Shown here: positions 43,491-54,153 of the stretch, piece by piece
Position numbering within the stretch: the first letter of the stretch is position 1
Layout: every line of letters starts with the position of its first letter
Program-made: the position numbers and the translations under genes
NCBI RefSeq assembly: GCF_000282035.1
Contig: NZ_AKKA01000070.1
Coordinates: 62,001 to 126,000 of the forward strand
Direction: 5' to 3'
DNA length: 64,000 nt
Source: Rhizobium sp. CF122
GTDB lineage: Bacteria; Pseudomonadota; Alphaproteobacteria; Rhizobiales; Rhizobiaceae
Notes under the pieces: generated by a model
Database searches by the model: none
What the model saw: only the letters and a program-made list of their open reading frames with translations
What the model was told of the DNA's origin: nothing

Positions 43491-44624
43491 TCAAAAGGCG
43501 GCTTCGTAGATCGAGCGGATATCTGCGCGCGAAAGATCACGCGGATTGTTGTCGAGCAGGCGACGGATGGCAAAGGCATCGTCGGCCATCGCGTCCAGAT
43601 CGCTTGCCGGTACGCCGAGGCCTGAGAGCTTCATTTCAATCCCGAGTCCGGCGCAGAAGGAATAAGCGGCGTCAAAGACGGACTCGACACTGTCGGAGGT
43701 CTTTTGGCCAAGCGCCTCCATAATGGCACGCGTTTTCTCGGAAACCGCCGGGGTGTTGAACGCTAGAACATGCGGAAAGATCAGGGCGTTTGCCGCACCA
43801 TGCGCCACATGCCAGCGCGTACCGAGCGGGTAGGCGAGCGCGTGACCGCCGGCCGTATTGACCGGGCCAAGACAGAAGCCGCCATAGAGCGAGGCTAGCG
43901 ACAGGCCTGCACGCGCCTCTGCGTCGGATCCGTCCTTGACGGCGCGGGCCAAATATTTTCCGACCAACCGTGTACCCTCGATCGCGTAGAGGTCGATCAT
44001 CGGATGCGCCTTGCGATTGGTGAAGGCTTCAACACAATGCGCCATGGCATCGACACCCGTCGCCGCGGTCGTGCGTGCGGGCACGCTGAAAGTCAACGTC
44101 GGGTCGACGACAGCGATATCGGCCAACATATGCATGCTCTCGACAGCAAGCTTGGCCATCGTCTTCGGATCGGTGACGAGGGCTCGGATGCCCGCCTCGC
44201 TGCCGGTGCCCGACGTCGTCGGCACCTGCGCCAGCGCAACGCGTCGCGGCCCTCTGACCTTGTTCGGCCCGACAACCTCATGCAGCGTCTGCGGCGAGCT
44301 GGCGAGCACGGCGGCAAGCTTGGCAAGATCCATGGCGCTGCCGCCGCCGAAACCGACGACGAGCTGAGCATCTGCCGCATTCGCCACCGCCAGCACTTTG
44401 TCGAGATTGGTGATATCCGGCTCGGGTGTCACATCAGCAAACACCGTGACTTCACCCTTGAGCGCCAGCGCATCGACACGCGTCGCATTGAAGGCGTCGG
44501 AAATGACGAGAACCCTGATATAGCCTTTCTCGCTTGCCCACTTGCCGAGCCGCTCCGCCGTGCCGACGCCGAACTCGATCAAATGCGGCCGGACGATTGT
44601 TATCGGCGAATCCAAGCTGACCAC
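43491..44624 (-). CDS. Iron-containing alcohol dehydrogenase
   Basis: This 377-aa protein belongs to the group III (Fe-ADH) family: VVGFGGGSAMDLAKLAAV with the NAD-binding GGGS near residue 95, VPTTSGTGSEAG near 137, and metal-binding His residues in MAHCVEAFTN, GHALAYPLGTRWHVAHGAANAL. I chose the GTG at 44624 because GGAGGAG stands 7 nt before it; the ATG frame to 44666 has no site. It is the first gene of the minus-strand operon. The substrate is unknown; a hydroxy-acid or aldehyde intermediate is likely. Confidence 0.87.
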   Translation of the reverse strand: MVSLDSPITIVRPHLIEFGVGTAERLGKWASEKGYIRVLVISDAFNATRVDALALKGEVTVFADVTPEPDITNLDKVLAVANAADAQLVVGFGGGSAMDLAKLAAVLASSPQTLHEVVGPNKVRGPRRVALAQVPTTSGTGSEAGIRALVTDPKTMAKLAVESMHMLADIAVVDPTLTFSVPARTTAATGVDAMAHCVEAFTNRKAHPMIDLYAIEGTRLVGKYLARAVKDGSDAEARAGLSLASLYGGFCLGPVNTAGGHALAYPLGTRWHVAHGAANALIFPHVLAFNTPAVSEKTRAIMEALGQKTSDSVESVFDAAYSFCAGLGIEMKLSGLGVPASDLDAMADDAFAIRRLLDNNPRDLSRADIRSIYEAAF

Positions 44625-44678
44625 TGGATCACTCCTCCCTGCAAATGCCGCGACGCCCCGCGTCACAAAGATGTAAAT

Positions 44679-44689
44679 TTGTTATACAA
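44679..44689. promoter_or_regulatory. Candidate GntR (FadR-type) operator
   Basis: TTGTTATACAA fits the FadR-type GntR consensus T-N-G-T-N3-A-C-N-A exactly and is palindromic. It lies 55 bp upstream of the GTG start of the Fe-ADH gene, in its likely promoter. The GntR gene at 54,154 may be the regulator. Confidence 0.55.
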
Positions 44690-44896
44690 TGCCATCGCAT
44701 TTGGCAAGCGAGGAGATCACAGGAGCCGGAAGAAATTGCGATTCGCCTTGTCGTTGCGTGCGCAAAGCAAAATCGAAATTCCGGTTATTACACTGATACA
44801 AATGATAAAATGGCAAACACCCCCATCTAGCGGTGTTGAGTCCGGACTGGCACTGAATCGCTAGGCAAGTGATATGAAGTTGTCAAAACAGAAGCG

Positions 44897-44939
44897 CGAT
44901 CCGACGCGGCTGGCTCTTCTGCGAAGCCGCGTCGGATCG
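44897..44939 (-). terminator. Terminator-like hairpin after the sialidase-like gene
   Basis: A perfect 15-bp stem (CGATCCGACGCGGCT and AGCCGCGTCGGATCG) with a 13-nt loop lies 34 bp after the stop of the sialidase-like gene. The following T-run is weak. It separates this operon from the Fe-ADH operon. Apart from this and the operator nothing is seen in 44,625-44,972. Confidence 0.65.
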
Positions 44940-44972
44940 ATGAATGCTCACAACTGACAACCTGTGAAGGCG

Positions 44973-46160
44973 TCACGCAATCGCGTCAGCCGAAAGCCGG
45001 ACATATTTTATGGCTCGGCGGTAATAGGTATAGGCGACGTGCACGGCGCCATCGGCCCCCTCGACGATCGAAGGGTAGGAAAACTCGCGGTTGACGGAGT
45101 CCTTCGAGTTATTGCTGAGGCAATATCCATCTCCGGTGTCGAGGTCGATGCGGCGGGGGAAGCTGGCGCCGCCGTCGCGGGAGAAAGCGAGGCTGAGTGG
45201 TGCACGAGGCACGCCCCAGACAGCCTTGCGGCGCTCGACCGTCGGTGCTGGCGCGACCTTGGTCTCCTCATCGCCTTCGATCTCGTCGTACAGCGATTGA
45301 CGCCGGGCATCCGACGTCAAGGCATTGGAATGGTTGTAAACCATTGCGATCATGCCGTTTTCTAGCTTTGTCGCCTGAATCGACGAGTTGTTGTTCGGCA
45401 GACCGATCGGCCGAGGCGCGCTCCAATGCTCACCACCGTCACTCGAGCGGCTATACAAAACCGATTCGGCGAAGCGATTGCGATAGAAGGCCACAAGGTT
45501 GTCATCGTCTATCGGCACGATGTTCATATGGACCGCCCCAATGCTATCCGGGACCTCGGCCATGGCCCAGCTCTTGCCCTGGTCGCGCGAGATCAGCACG
45601 CCTGCCGTATCCACGTCGCCCGTCCAGCGTTCGCCTGGCAATCCGATGCAGCGAAAGACCGGCAGAAGCCAGGAGCCGGTTTTGTTGACGATGATCGGTT
45701 GGCGGACGAAGGTGCCCGGGATGTCGCAGAGAACACGCACCACTCCGAAGGTTTTGCCGCCGTCCTCAGAGATCCGACATTTGACAACAGAGCCATCCTG
45801 GTTGCCCGATGTCTGCGAGGTATAAAGCAGCCAGACGTTTCCGTCTGGTGCATTGAAAATCAACGGGTTTTGCTCGGATTTCGCCGAATCGTCCGACATC
45901 TTTTCCGGTTGCGACCAGTGCGTTGCTCCCGGTGCGAGGCGCGACATGTAAATCGAGATGTCGCCCATGCCCTCCATCGTGCCGCCGAACCAGACGCAGG
46001 TCAGCGTCCCATCAGGTAAAAAGGCGAGATTGGCGGCGTGGTTCTGAATGCAGGGAGAGGGAAGATATGCATCGGCGCGTCCCTTCTCGCTCGAATTCGC
46101 AACGATCTCTCCGGTCATCAGTGCCGGCACGGCCTCGGGTGGCAAACCTGTAAAGCTCAT
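44973..46160 (-). CDS. Sialidase-fold (BNR repeat) protein
   Basis: This 395-aa protein resembles exo-alpha-sialidases of the BNR type. It has several Asp-box-like repeats (SEDGGKTFG, SRDQGKSWA, SSDGGEHWS, SRDGGASFP), an early arginine context (CIQNHAANLAFLPDGTLTCVWFGG) and late YTYYRRAIKYVRLS. No signal peptide is seen, so it is probably cytoplasmic. Relatives cleave sialic acid or other linkages; with a NanA/DapA-like aldolase gene beside it, a glycosyl or acyl conjugate is possible. I chose ATG 46160 behind AAGGAG; it begins 12 bp after the aldolase gene. Confidence 0.75.
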   Translation of the reverse strand: MSFTGLPPEAVPALMTGEIVANSSEKGRADAYLPSPCIQNHAANLAFLPDGTLTCVWFGGTMEGMGDISIYMSRLAPGATHWSQPEKMSDDSAKSEQNPLIFNAPDGNVWLLYTSQTSGNQDGSVVKCRISEDGGKTFGVVRVLCDIPGTFVRQPIIVNKTGSWLLPVFRCIGLPGERWTGDVDTAGVLISRDQGKSWAMAEVPDSIGAVHMNIVPIDDDNLVAFYRNRFAESVLYSRSSDGGEHWSAPRPIGLPNNNSSIQATKLENGMIAMVYNHSNALTSDARRQSLYDEIEGDEETKVAPAPTVERRKAVWGVPRAPLSLAFSRDGGASFPRRIDLDTGDGYCLSNNSKDSVNREFSYPSIVEGADGAVHVAYTYYRRAIKYVRLSADAIA

Positions 46161-46171
46161 GATCGCGCTCC

Positions 46172-47077
46172 TTACGGCAGCTTGGCGTAGGCTTCGGAAA
46201 GCGCGGCATAATCGGCGTCGCTGATCGGCATAAGTGGCGCGCGCGTGCGCCGCCACGCAGCATTGCCGGTCTTGAGGCTCACCATGGCCTTGATCGTCGG
46301 GATCTGCACATAGGAGTTGGAGAGTGTTCTGTAGGCATTGATGCGGGCTTGGGCTACTTCGACCTCGCCTGCTTGCGCCTCGTCATGCACCTTGTCATAG
46401 ACGGTGCGCAGCGAATCCGCGACGAGATTGGAGGTTGCCGTGATGCAGCCCGCACCTCCAGCCTTCAATAGCGGTAACAGCAGCGGATCGGCGCCGGCCA
46501 GGACGGAGAAGCCCGGATAGGCCGCGATGATTGCCTGCATGTTGTTGAAATCGCCGGCAGATTCCTTAATTCCGACCACCGTGTCGGGGAAGGCTTCTAT
46601 CAACCTACCGATCAACGGAATAGAAAGCGGAACACCCGAGACCTGCGGGATATGATAGAGAATGACCTGCAGCCTGGCGTCGGCGATCTTTTCCAGAACC
46701 TGCGAGTAGGCAGCAAACAGTCCATCGTCGGATACGCCCTTATAGTAGAAGGGTGGCAGCATCACGACCTTCGTCACACCGAGTGAAAGGGCGTGCTTGG
46801 TCAGTTCGACGGTTTCCGGAATGGCGACGACACCTGTCCCTGGGAGTAACATGTCGGCCGGCACACCCGCCTTGAGCGCCGCCTCCAGAATTCCCCGGCG
46901 CTCGCTGGATGAGAAGGAATTTGCCTCACCCGTCGTGCCAAGCAGGGCGACGCCGTGGCACCCTTCCTGCAGCAATCGCTGGCAGTGCTCGGTGAAGAGA
47001 CCAAGGTCCGGGCTGCCATCCGCAGTGAGCGGCGTCGCGGCCGCGCTGAACACGCCTGTAATCTTGTGATTGCTCAT
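46172..47077 (-). CDS. DapA/NanA-family aldolase
   Basis: This 301-aa class I aldolase belongs to the dihydrodipicolinate synthase family. The active-site motif GTTGEANS is at residues 47-54, Tyr141 is in LYHIPQVSG, and the Schiff-base Lys171 is in VGIKESAGD. Members cleave or form pyruvate adducts: DapA, N-acetylneuraminate lyase, 2-keto-3-deoxygluconate aldolase and others. Since dapA proper is a core gene elsewhere in rhizobia, and this copy lies with catabolic genes, I take it as catabolic. It leads the two-gene operon with the sialidase-fold gene. Confidence 0.88.
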   Translation of the reverse strand: MSNHKITGVFSAAATPLTADGSPDLGLFTEHCQRLLQEGCHGVALLGTTGEANSFSSSERRGILEAALKAGVPADMLLPGTGVVAIPETVELTKHALSLGVTKVVMLPPFYYKGVSDDGLFAAYSQVLEKIADARLQVILYHIPQVSGVPLSIPLIGRLIEAFPDTVVGIKESAGDFNNMQAIIAAYPGFSVLAGADPLLLPLLKAGGAGCITATSNLVADSLRTVYDKVHDEAQAGEVEVAQARINAYRTLSNSYVQIPTIKAMVSLKTGNAAWRRTRAPLMPISDADYAALSEAYAKLP

Positions 47078-47382
47078 ATCGTCCTCCTCGGATGAACGCC
47101 GCGAAATAGGGCGGCGGCGGGAAACCCGACCCGCAAGATGGCACTTTCTTCATCCCTCGAAGCTTTGTTGTCAATATGACAATACCGAAAGCTTCGCCGG
47201 TGAATTTTTAATATGCTGAAAATATTCACAAAAATATTTAGATATTTTGAAAGCGGGCGATCATGATTAATTTTAGTTGACATATTTACATTATCGCGCA
47301 AGTGTCTGCGCCATGTCGTGACGCACTTTCGGGAAACAGAGTGAAAGTGGTGCCGTCACTGATTTTGTCATGGGAGGACACG
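47078..47382. promoter_or_regulatory. Divergent promoter region with palindrome
   Basis: This 305-bp AT-rich gap separates the aldolase operon from the ABC-importer operon. TTGTCA, three bases, TGACAA at 47168-47182 is a perfect inverted repeat, a candidate operator. It does not match the FadR-type spacing of the site at 44679. A TTGACA occurs at 47277, but I see no good -10 partner for it. Confidence 0.45.
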
Positions 47383-49032
47383 ATGACTGATCGGAATGAA
47401 GGGAATATTGCGCAGAAAGCGCAGATGTCGCGTCGCGAAGCGCTGAAGCTTGGCCTCGCCGCCGGCGTCGGCCTCACAGTCTTCGGCATGAATGCACGCA
47501 TCGTACTTGCCGATGATGGCCAGGTTCTAAAGGTTGCTAATCCGGCCTTCAACCAGGATTGGTCGCCACTGCGCGGCGGCGGCGTTCCGTTCCGCTGGAA
47601 CTCGATCTGGTGGGCCTCGCCGATGTATTTCGACAGCGAAGGCAAGATCAAACCTTACGTCTTCACCAGCTGGGAATCCCCCGATAACAAGGTCTGGACC
47701 TTCAAGATCGACCCCAAGGCTGTCTTCTCCGACGGCAGCAAGATCACCTCGGCCGACGTCAAGGGATCCTGGGAAGTCGCCTCCATGCCCAATACCAAGA
47801 GTCAGCGTGCAGACCAGGTGCTGAGCAAGGTTCAGGGCTATAAGGAAATCGGCGCCGGTTCCGGCAACGAATTGACGGGCGTCGCCACCCCTGATGAAGG
47901 CACGGTTATCGTCACGCTGACGGAAGCCGACCCGATCTTTTACATGCGCCTGGCCAACCACATTGTTCCGATCGCCAAGGCCGCTCAGTCGCGCGGCAGC
48001 GACGGCGAGGAAGTGGCCGACTGGTATAAGCCCGACAATAGCGCCGTTTATTCCGGCCCGTTCAAGCTCATCAGCATCGACATCGACGCCGGCAAGCTGG
48101 TGTTCGAGCCGAACGAGAAATTCTTTGGCCCAAAGCCGAAGCTCTCGCGCATTGAAATCACCTCGATCGAAGACAACGTCACCGCGACGTCGCTGATCAA
48201 GTCGGGCGAATTCAATGCCCACACCGAATTGGTAACCTCGACGATCATCCAGGACCTCGGCCCTGAGTTTTCCGCCGGTCCGCTGATCCCAACCAGCCAG
48301 CACTTCTGGTTCAACATCAGTCGCGCGCCGATGGATGATCCGAAGGTTCGTCAGGCTCTGATCATGGCGATCGATCGCGACGGTCTCTTCAAGGCTTCCT
48401 ATCCGGATGGCCCACACAAGAAGGCCGATCAGATCCTGAATTCCGTGCCCGGCGCCGACAATTCCGGCTTCGAGCCCTATCCTTACGATCCCGCAGCCGC
48501 CAAGAAGCTGCTTGCGGAATCGACCTACGGTGGTCCCGAGCGCCTGCCGAAGATTCTCTTCGTCGGCATTTCCGCACCGGCAATCCAGGCAGCAGCTCAG
48601 TTCATTGCCGAGCAGTGGCGCCAGAACCTCGGCATAACGGCCGTCGACATGAAGCCGCAGCAGGACTCCTATGCCGGTCCGGACCAGAATGCGGTCCAGA
48701 TCTTCCGTGATGACGTCGGCACCCGCGTTCCCGATGCCGTTTCCTACCTTGCCGGCTGCATCGCCTCGACCTCGTCGAACGCACAAAACAAGCTTGGCGG
48801 ATACAAGAACGACAAGGTTGATGCGGCGCTCGCCGAAGCTGCGACGAAGGCCGTTGACGATCCGCAGCGCATCAAGCTCGCACAGGATGCCCAGAAGGCA
48901 TTCCGCGAGGATTGGGCCTTCATTCCGTGGTACTCTCAGGCGATGTCGCGCTGGGCCACCAAGGAGGTCAAGGGCATGGACAAGAACCTCGACTGGCAGG
49001 TCGTGGCGCCCTGGGATATTTCGATCGGCTGA
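47383..49032 (+). CDS. ABC transporter substrate-binding protein, family 5 (Dpp/Opp type)
   Basis: This 549-aa periplasmic protein binds the imported ligand. It has a twin-arginine signal (SRREALKLGLAAGVGLTVFG) and likely cleavage near residue 43. The family 5 pattern is present: FKIDPKAVFSDGSKITSADVKGSWE, VRQALIMAIDRDGLF, and late FREDWAFIPWYSQAMSRW. Family members bind peptides, opines, oligosaccharides or other compounds, so the ligand is open. I chose ATG 47383 behind GGGAGGA. It leads an operon of importer, kinase and regulator. Confidence 0.9.
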   Translation: MTDRNEGNIAQKAQMSRREALKLGLAAGVGLTVFGMNARIVLADDGQVLKVANPAFNQDWSPLRGGGVPFRWNSIWWASPMYFDSEGKIKPYVFTSWESPDNKVWTFKIDPKAVFSDGSKITSADVKGSWEVASMPNTKSQRADQVLSKVQGYKEIGAGSGNELTGVATPDEGTVIVTLTEADPIFYMRLANHIVPIAKAAQSRGSDGEEVADWYKPDNSAVYSGPFKLISIDIDAGKLVFEPNEKFFGPKPKLSRIEITSIEDNVTATSLIKSGEFNAHTELVTSTIIQDLGPEFSAGPLIPTSQHFWFNISRAPMDDPKVRQALIMAIDRDGLFKASYPDGPHKKADQILNSVPGADNSGFEPYPYDPAAAKKLLAESTYGGPERLPKILFVGISAPAIQAAAQFIAEQWRQNLGITAVDMKPQQDSYAGPDQNAVQIFRDDVGTRVPDAVSYLAGCIASTSSNAQNKLGGYKNDKVDAALAEAATKAVDDPQRIKLAQDAQKAFREDWAFIPWYSQAMSRWATKEVKGMDKNLDWQVVAPWDISIG

Positions 49033-49173
49033 GCCGGCACGAATTCTGAAATAGATGGCCCTCGGGCATACTAGCAACCGCGCGAAGACCGCAAGGCCTT
49101 CGCGCAAGTTTCAAGAAGACATCGCATGTCCGCGTTGATGCGGAACGTGTCTGCCAACCGGTGGGAGGTAACC

Positions 49174-50130
49174 TTGTTACGCTACGTGCTGACCCGGTTT
49201 GCCATCTGGATTCCGTCCGTTCTGATCGTGATGCTGGCCGTCTACGCGCTGGCCTTCTACGGCGCCGGCGATCCGATTAAGTTGATCTTTCTGCGCGCGC
49301 CCGGCGATGTCGCCTATAATCCGCAGCGCATCGAAGCCATCCGCGAAAGTGCTGGTCTGAACAGGCCCTTCATCGAGCAGTTCGGCCTTTACGTCTGGAA
49401 CCTGTTGCATGGCCAGTTCGGCAATTCATTAACCTCGGGCCGCTCAGTCTGGGCCATGGTTTCGGCTGCGGCCCCTGTCTCCTTCAAGCTGGCACTCTGT
49501 TCCATCATCCTGACGACGATCATTGCCATTCCGCTTGGCATGATCGCTGCGATGAACCAGAACAGCCGGCTCGACTATGCAATCCTCGGCTCGGCTCTGT
49601 TCTTGTGGGCGATCCCGGCCTACGTTGCCGGTCCGCTGCTCATGGTCGGTCTCATCGTTCTCCTGCCGGGCGCCAGCGTGCCCTATGGATGGGGCGGCAT
49701 CTTCGACGTGCGCATCCTGCTGCCGCTCGTCGTGCTTTCCTTCCAGCCGATCGCGCTGATCGTGCGCCAGACGCGCGCCGCCGTCATCGAGGTGCTTTCT
49801 GAGGATTTCGTCCGCACCGCCCGCGCTAAGGGCGTGCCCGAAATGGTCGTGGCGCTGCGCCATATCCTGCGTCCGGTGCTGACGCCCGTCGTGACACAAC
49901 TCGGCCTGATCATGATCACGATCGTCAACGGCGCAATCTTCGTAGAGCTCGTCTTCGGTCTGCCCGGCCTCGGTCGCCTGACCGTGCAGGCGCTGACCAA
50001 TTCGGACTACCCCGTCATTCTGGCGATCACGCTCATCGGATCTTTCCTGGTGATGATATCGAACCTTCTCGTCGACGTTCTCTATCCGCTGCTTGATCCG
50101 CGTGCCAACGATGCAAGAAGGAGCCGCTGA
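49174..50130 (+). CDS. ABC transporter permease (DppB type)
   Basis: This membrane protein has about six helices and is DppB-like: LRYVLTRFAIWIPSVLIVML at the N terminus, LARPFIEQ-like LNRPFIEQFGLYVWNLLHGQFGNS, and the EAA-type loop VLSEDFVRTARAKGVPEM near the last third. I prefer the TTG start at 49174 (318 aa) because GGGAGGT lies 4 nt before it and the product then begins as in the family; an ATG at 49126 would add 16 unlikely residues. It pairs with the next permease. Confidence 0.88.
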   Translation: MLRYVLTRFAIWIPSVLIVMLAVYALAFYGAGDPIKLIFLRAPGDVAYNPQRIEAIRESAGLNRPFIEQFGLYVWNLLHGQFGNSLTSGRSVWAMVSAAAPVSFKLALCSIILTTIIAIPLGMIAAMNQNSRLDYAILGSALFLWAIPAYVAGPLLMVGLIVLLPGASVPYGWGGIFDVRILLPLVVLSFQPIALIVRQTRAAVIEVLSEDFVRTARAKGVPEMVVALRHILRPVLTPVVTQLGLIMITIVNGAIFVELVFGLPGLGRLTVQALTNSDYPVILAITLIGSFLVMISNLLVDVLYPLLDPRANDARRSR

Positions 50131-50132
50131 CC

Positions 50133-51091
50133 ATGTCCGCCGTCCCTCTCTCTCCCGCCGCAACCCAGGAAGAAGCACCTGTCAGCCTCTGGCGTGACGC
50201 CTGGTATCGCCTGAAGCGCAATAAGCTCGCCGTCTTCGGCCTGGCCGTCGTCGCGATCCTCGCCTTTACCGCGATCTTCGGCCCCTACCTCACGCCCTAC
50301 GACTATCTGAGCCAGGATCTCCAGTCCCGAAATGCCGTTCCGTCGCTGCAGCATCTCTTCGGCACCGACGATCTCGGCCGTGATGTGTTCAGCCGCGTCG
50401 TCTTCGGCACCCGTACGGCCTTCCTGGTCGCGGTCATCGTCACCGTCATCGCGGTTCTCATCGGCACGATCCTCGGCGCCATCGCTGGCTTCTTCGGCAA
50501 TCCGTTCGACCGCGTCATCATGTGGCTCACCGACATGACCATGTCCGTGCCGAACCTGCTCCTCGTCGTCGTCATCAATGCATCATTGAAATCGCCGATC
50601 ACAAAGTGGATGGAGGCGCAGTATCTGGTGACGCTCAATCCCTTCTATCGCCAGACCATCTGGGTCGATTTCATGCTGGTCTTCGGCTCGATGGCGCTGA
50701 TCTCCTGGCCGCCCTATGCGCGCCTCGTTCGCGCCCAGGTACTGTCGATCCGCAGCCGGCCTTATATCACCGCAGCCCAGGCGCTCGGCCTTTCGAACTG
50801 GATCATCATGAAGCGCTATGTCGTTCCGAATGCGCTCGGTCCATTGATCGTTTCCGTCAGCGCCGGTCTCGGCACCGCTATGGTCCTGGAAAGCGCCTTC
50901 AGCTTCCTCGGCGTAGGCGTCAATCCACCGACCCCAAGCTGGGGCAACATGATCTCCGACGGCTTGCGTGTCTGGCAGCATTATCCGCATCTTCTGGCCG
51001 CACCGGCAGCCGTTCTCGGCCTTGCCTCTGTCGCCTTCAGCTTCCTCGGCGATGGCCTCAACGACGCACTCAATCCGCGGGGAGCTAAGTG

Positions 51092-51092
<1 letters not shown>
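50133..51092 (+). CDS. ABC transporter permease (DppC type)
   Basis: This 319-aa membrane protein is DppC-like. An N-terminal cytoplasmic stretch is followed by LKRNKLAVFGLAVVAILAFTAIFGP, then HLFGTDDLGRDVFSRVVFGTRTA, and the EAA-type loop YITAAQALGLSNWIIMKRYVVPNALGP (family segments). It forms the channel with the DppB-type subunit. It starts 2 bp after that gene and overlaps the start of the ATPase gene, showing tight coupling. Confidence 0.9.
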
Positions 51093-52098
<1,006 letters not shown>

Positions 52099-52099
<1 letters not shown>

Positions 52100-53091
52100 T
52101 GGGTGCCCAACCGCTGCTCAAGGTCGAAAACCTCGTCAAGCATTTCCACGTCAAGCTCGGCGCCTTCGGCGAGCGTGCTGCGACCGTCTATGCGCTCGAC
52201 AACGTCAATCTCGACATCATGGAAGGCGAGACGCTGAGCCTCGTCGGCGAATCCGGCTGCGGCAAGTCGACGACCGGCTTTACCATCCTCAACCTTTACA
52301 AGGCGACCAGCGGCAAGGTCGTCTACAAGGGGCAGGATCTGGCGACGCTGGATGAGAAACAGATGCGGCCGTTCCGCCGCGACCTGCAGATTGTCTTTCA
52401 GGATCCCTATTCCACGCTCAACCCGCGTATGACGATCGGTGAGGCGATCGGTGAACCGATCCTCTTCCACAAGCTCTGCACCAAGGCGGAGCTGAAGGAC
52501 AGGGTCGCCTCACTCCTGACCGACGTCGGCCTGCCCACGCGTTTCGCCCAGCGCTATCCGCACGAGCTTTCCGGCGGCCAGCGCCAGCGTGTCGTCATTG
52601 CCCGCGCGCTCGCCTGCCGGCCGAAGTTCATCGTCTGCGACGAGGCAATCTCGGCGCTCGACGTCTCGATCCAAGCGCAGATCATCAACCTGCTGCTCGA
52701 TCTGCAAGAGAAGTATGGCCTGACCTACCTGTTCATCGCCCATGATCTGGCCGTCGTGCGCCATATCAGTACCCGTGTCGGCGTCATGTATCTCGGCCGC
52801 CTGGCGGAGCTCGCGACGCGCGAGGAGCTGTTCGAAAACCCGCTGCACCCCTATACCAAGGCTCTGCTCTCCGCCGTTCCCGAAACCGATCCGGAACTGG
52901 AACGCACGCGCAAGCGCCAGATCCTGCAAGGCGACGTGCCGAGCCCACTCAATCCGCCGAGCGGCTGTCGCTTCCATTCGCGGTGCCCAATCGCCATGGA
53001 CGTGTGCAGCAAGGTTGTGCCGGAATGGAAGGAAGCCAAGCCTGGCCATCTTGTCGCCTGCCACGCTGTCAACGCAGGACAGACCGCATGA
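52099..53091 (+). CDS. ABC transporter ATP-binding protein (DppF type)
   Basis: This 330-aa ATPase is the second motor subunit. Walker [12 protein letters not shown] is near residue 46, signature [15 protein letters not shown] near 157, Walker [13 protein letters not shown] near 176, and the C-terminal [14 protein letters not shown] is the DppF/OppF type Cys cluster. The ATG overlaps the previous stop (TGATG), while its own stop overlaps the kinase start, so the five transport genes and the kinase are one coupled operon. Confidence 0.92.
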
Positions 53092-54149
53092 TGCTAAAGG
53101 TCGCGATCATCGCTGACGATTTGACCGGCGCGCTCGACACGGGAACCCCCTTCTTCGACGCCGGACTTTCCGTCGCTGTCGCGATCGACGTCGGAGCCAT
53201 ATCGGAAACGCTTGCGACCGATTGCGAGGTCGTGGTGGTCAACACGGCTTCAAGAGCTCTCCCGGAGGAGGAAGCGGCAAGGAAGGTCAGCGCTGCGGCG
53301 AAGGCCCTTCTTGCCGCCTCACCTCAAATCGTTCTGAAAAAGATCGACTCCCGGCTTAAGGGGAATGTTGCGGCAGAAAGCGAAGCTTTGACTGCCGTCT
53401 TCGGTCACGAGGCAATCGTGGTGGCACCAGCCATTCCCGATCAAGAGCGTTTGACCCGCAACGGTCACGTCGTCGGTCGTGGTGTCGACAAGCCGCTGCC
53501 GATTGTCGAACTTTTCGAGGCAAATAACGGCCAAGTGATCGTCCGCGATGCTGAAACGCACAGCGATCTCGACCGGGTGGTTGGCGCTTACGACTGGAAG
53601 ACGACCCTTGCCGTCGGCGCCCGCGGTATCGGAGCTGCACTTGCCCGCAAGATCGGCCAACCGAACAGGGCAAGCAAACCTTTTGCCGCATCGAGCCGGA
53701 CTGTCTTCGCTTTCGGCTCCCGCGATCCGATCACGACAGAGCAGATGACCAAGTTGCAAGTTTCCGGCGCTTTGACGTCAACCATCGATGCGCCCATGGG
53801 AGCGTTGACGTACGAAGAACGATTTGGCCTACCAATACTTTTGCGGTGCACGGGCGAAATCACCGGCGAGGCTGCAGCAGTTGCCGACCGCTTCGCGAAA
53901 GGCGTAAAATCGGTCATAGAGATGATGCGCCCGGAAATGCTGGTGGTCGGCGGCGGCGATACGGCGTTGGCAGTGTTTCACGCACTCGGAATTCGAGTCC
54001 TGAGGCCACAGGGCGAAATCGAGGCGGGTATTCCCTGGTTTGACGTCGTAACGTCAGATGGCCTGCGTTTCCGATGCGCGGTTAAGTCCGGGGGCTTCGG
54101 TAGTTCTGATAGTTTGGTAAGACTGATTGCACAGAATCAGGCGGCATAA
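53091..54149 (+). CDS. Four-carbon acid sugar kinase family protein (DUF1537)
   Basis: This 352-aa kinase belongs to the family of D-threonate, erythronate and 3-oxo-tetronate kinases (DtnK, DenK, OtnK). Family features: VAIIADDLTGALDTGTPF at the N terminus, VLKKIDSRLKGN near residue 80 (Asp and Arg), VVAPAIPDQERLT near 103 and the ATP-binding C-terminal LVVGGGDTALAVFHALGI. It is shorter than the usual 400-430 aa. With the PdxA2-like gene it could phosphorylate a C4 acid at position 4. The start is ATG 53091, or ATG 53088, both overlapping the previous stop. Confidence 0.87.
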   Translation: MLKVAIIADDLTGALDTGTPFFDAGLSVAVAIDVGAISETLATDCEVVVVNTASRALPEEEAARKVSAAAKALLAASPQIVLKKIDSRLKGNVAAESEALTAVFGHEAIVVAPAIPDQERLTRNGHVVGRGVDKPLPIVELFEANNGQVIVRDAETHSDLDRVVGAYDWKTTLAVGARGIGAALARKIGQPNRASKPFAASSRTVFAFGSRDPITTEQMTKLQVSGALTSTIDAPMGALTYEERFGLPILLRCTGEITGEAAAVADRFAKGVKSVIEMMRPEMLVVGGGDTALAVFHALGIRVLRPQGEIEAGIPWFDVVTSDGLRFRCAVKSGGFGSSDSLVRLIAQNQAA

Positions 54150-54153
54150 GACA

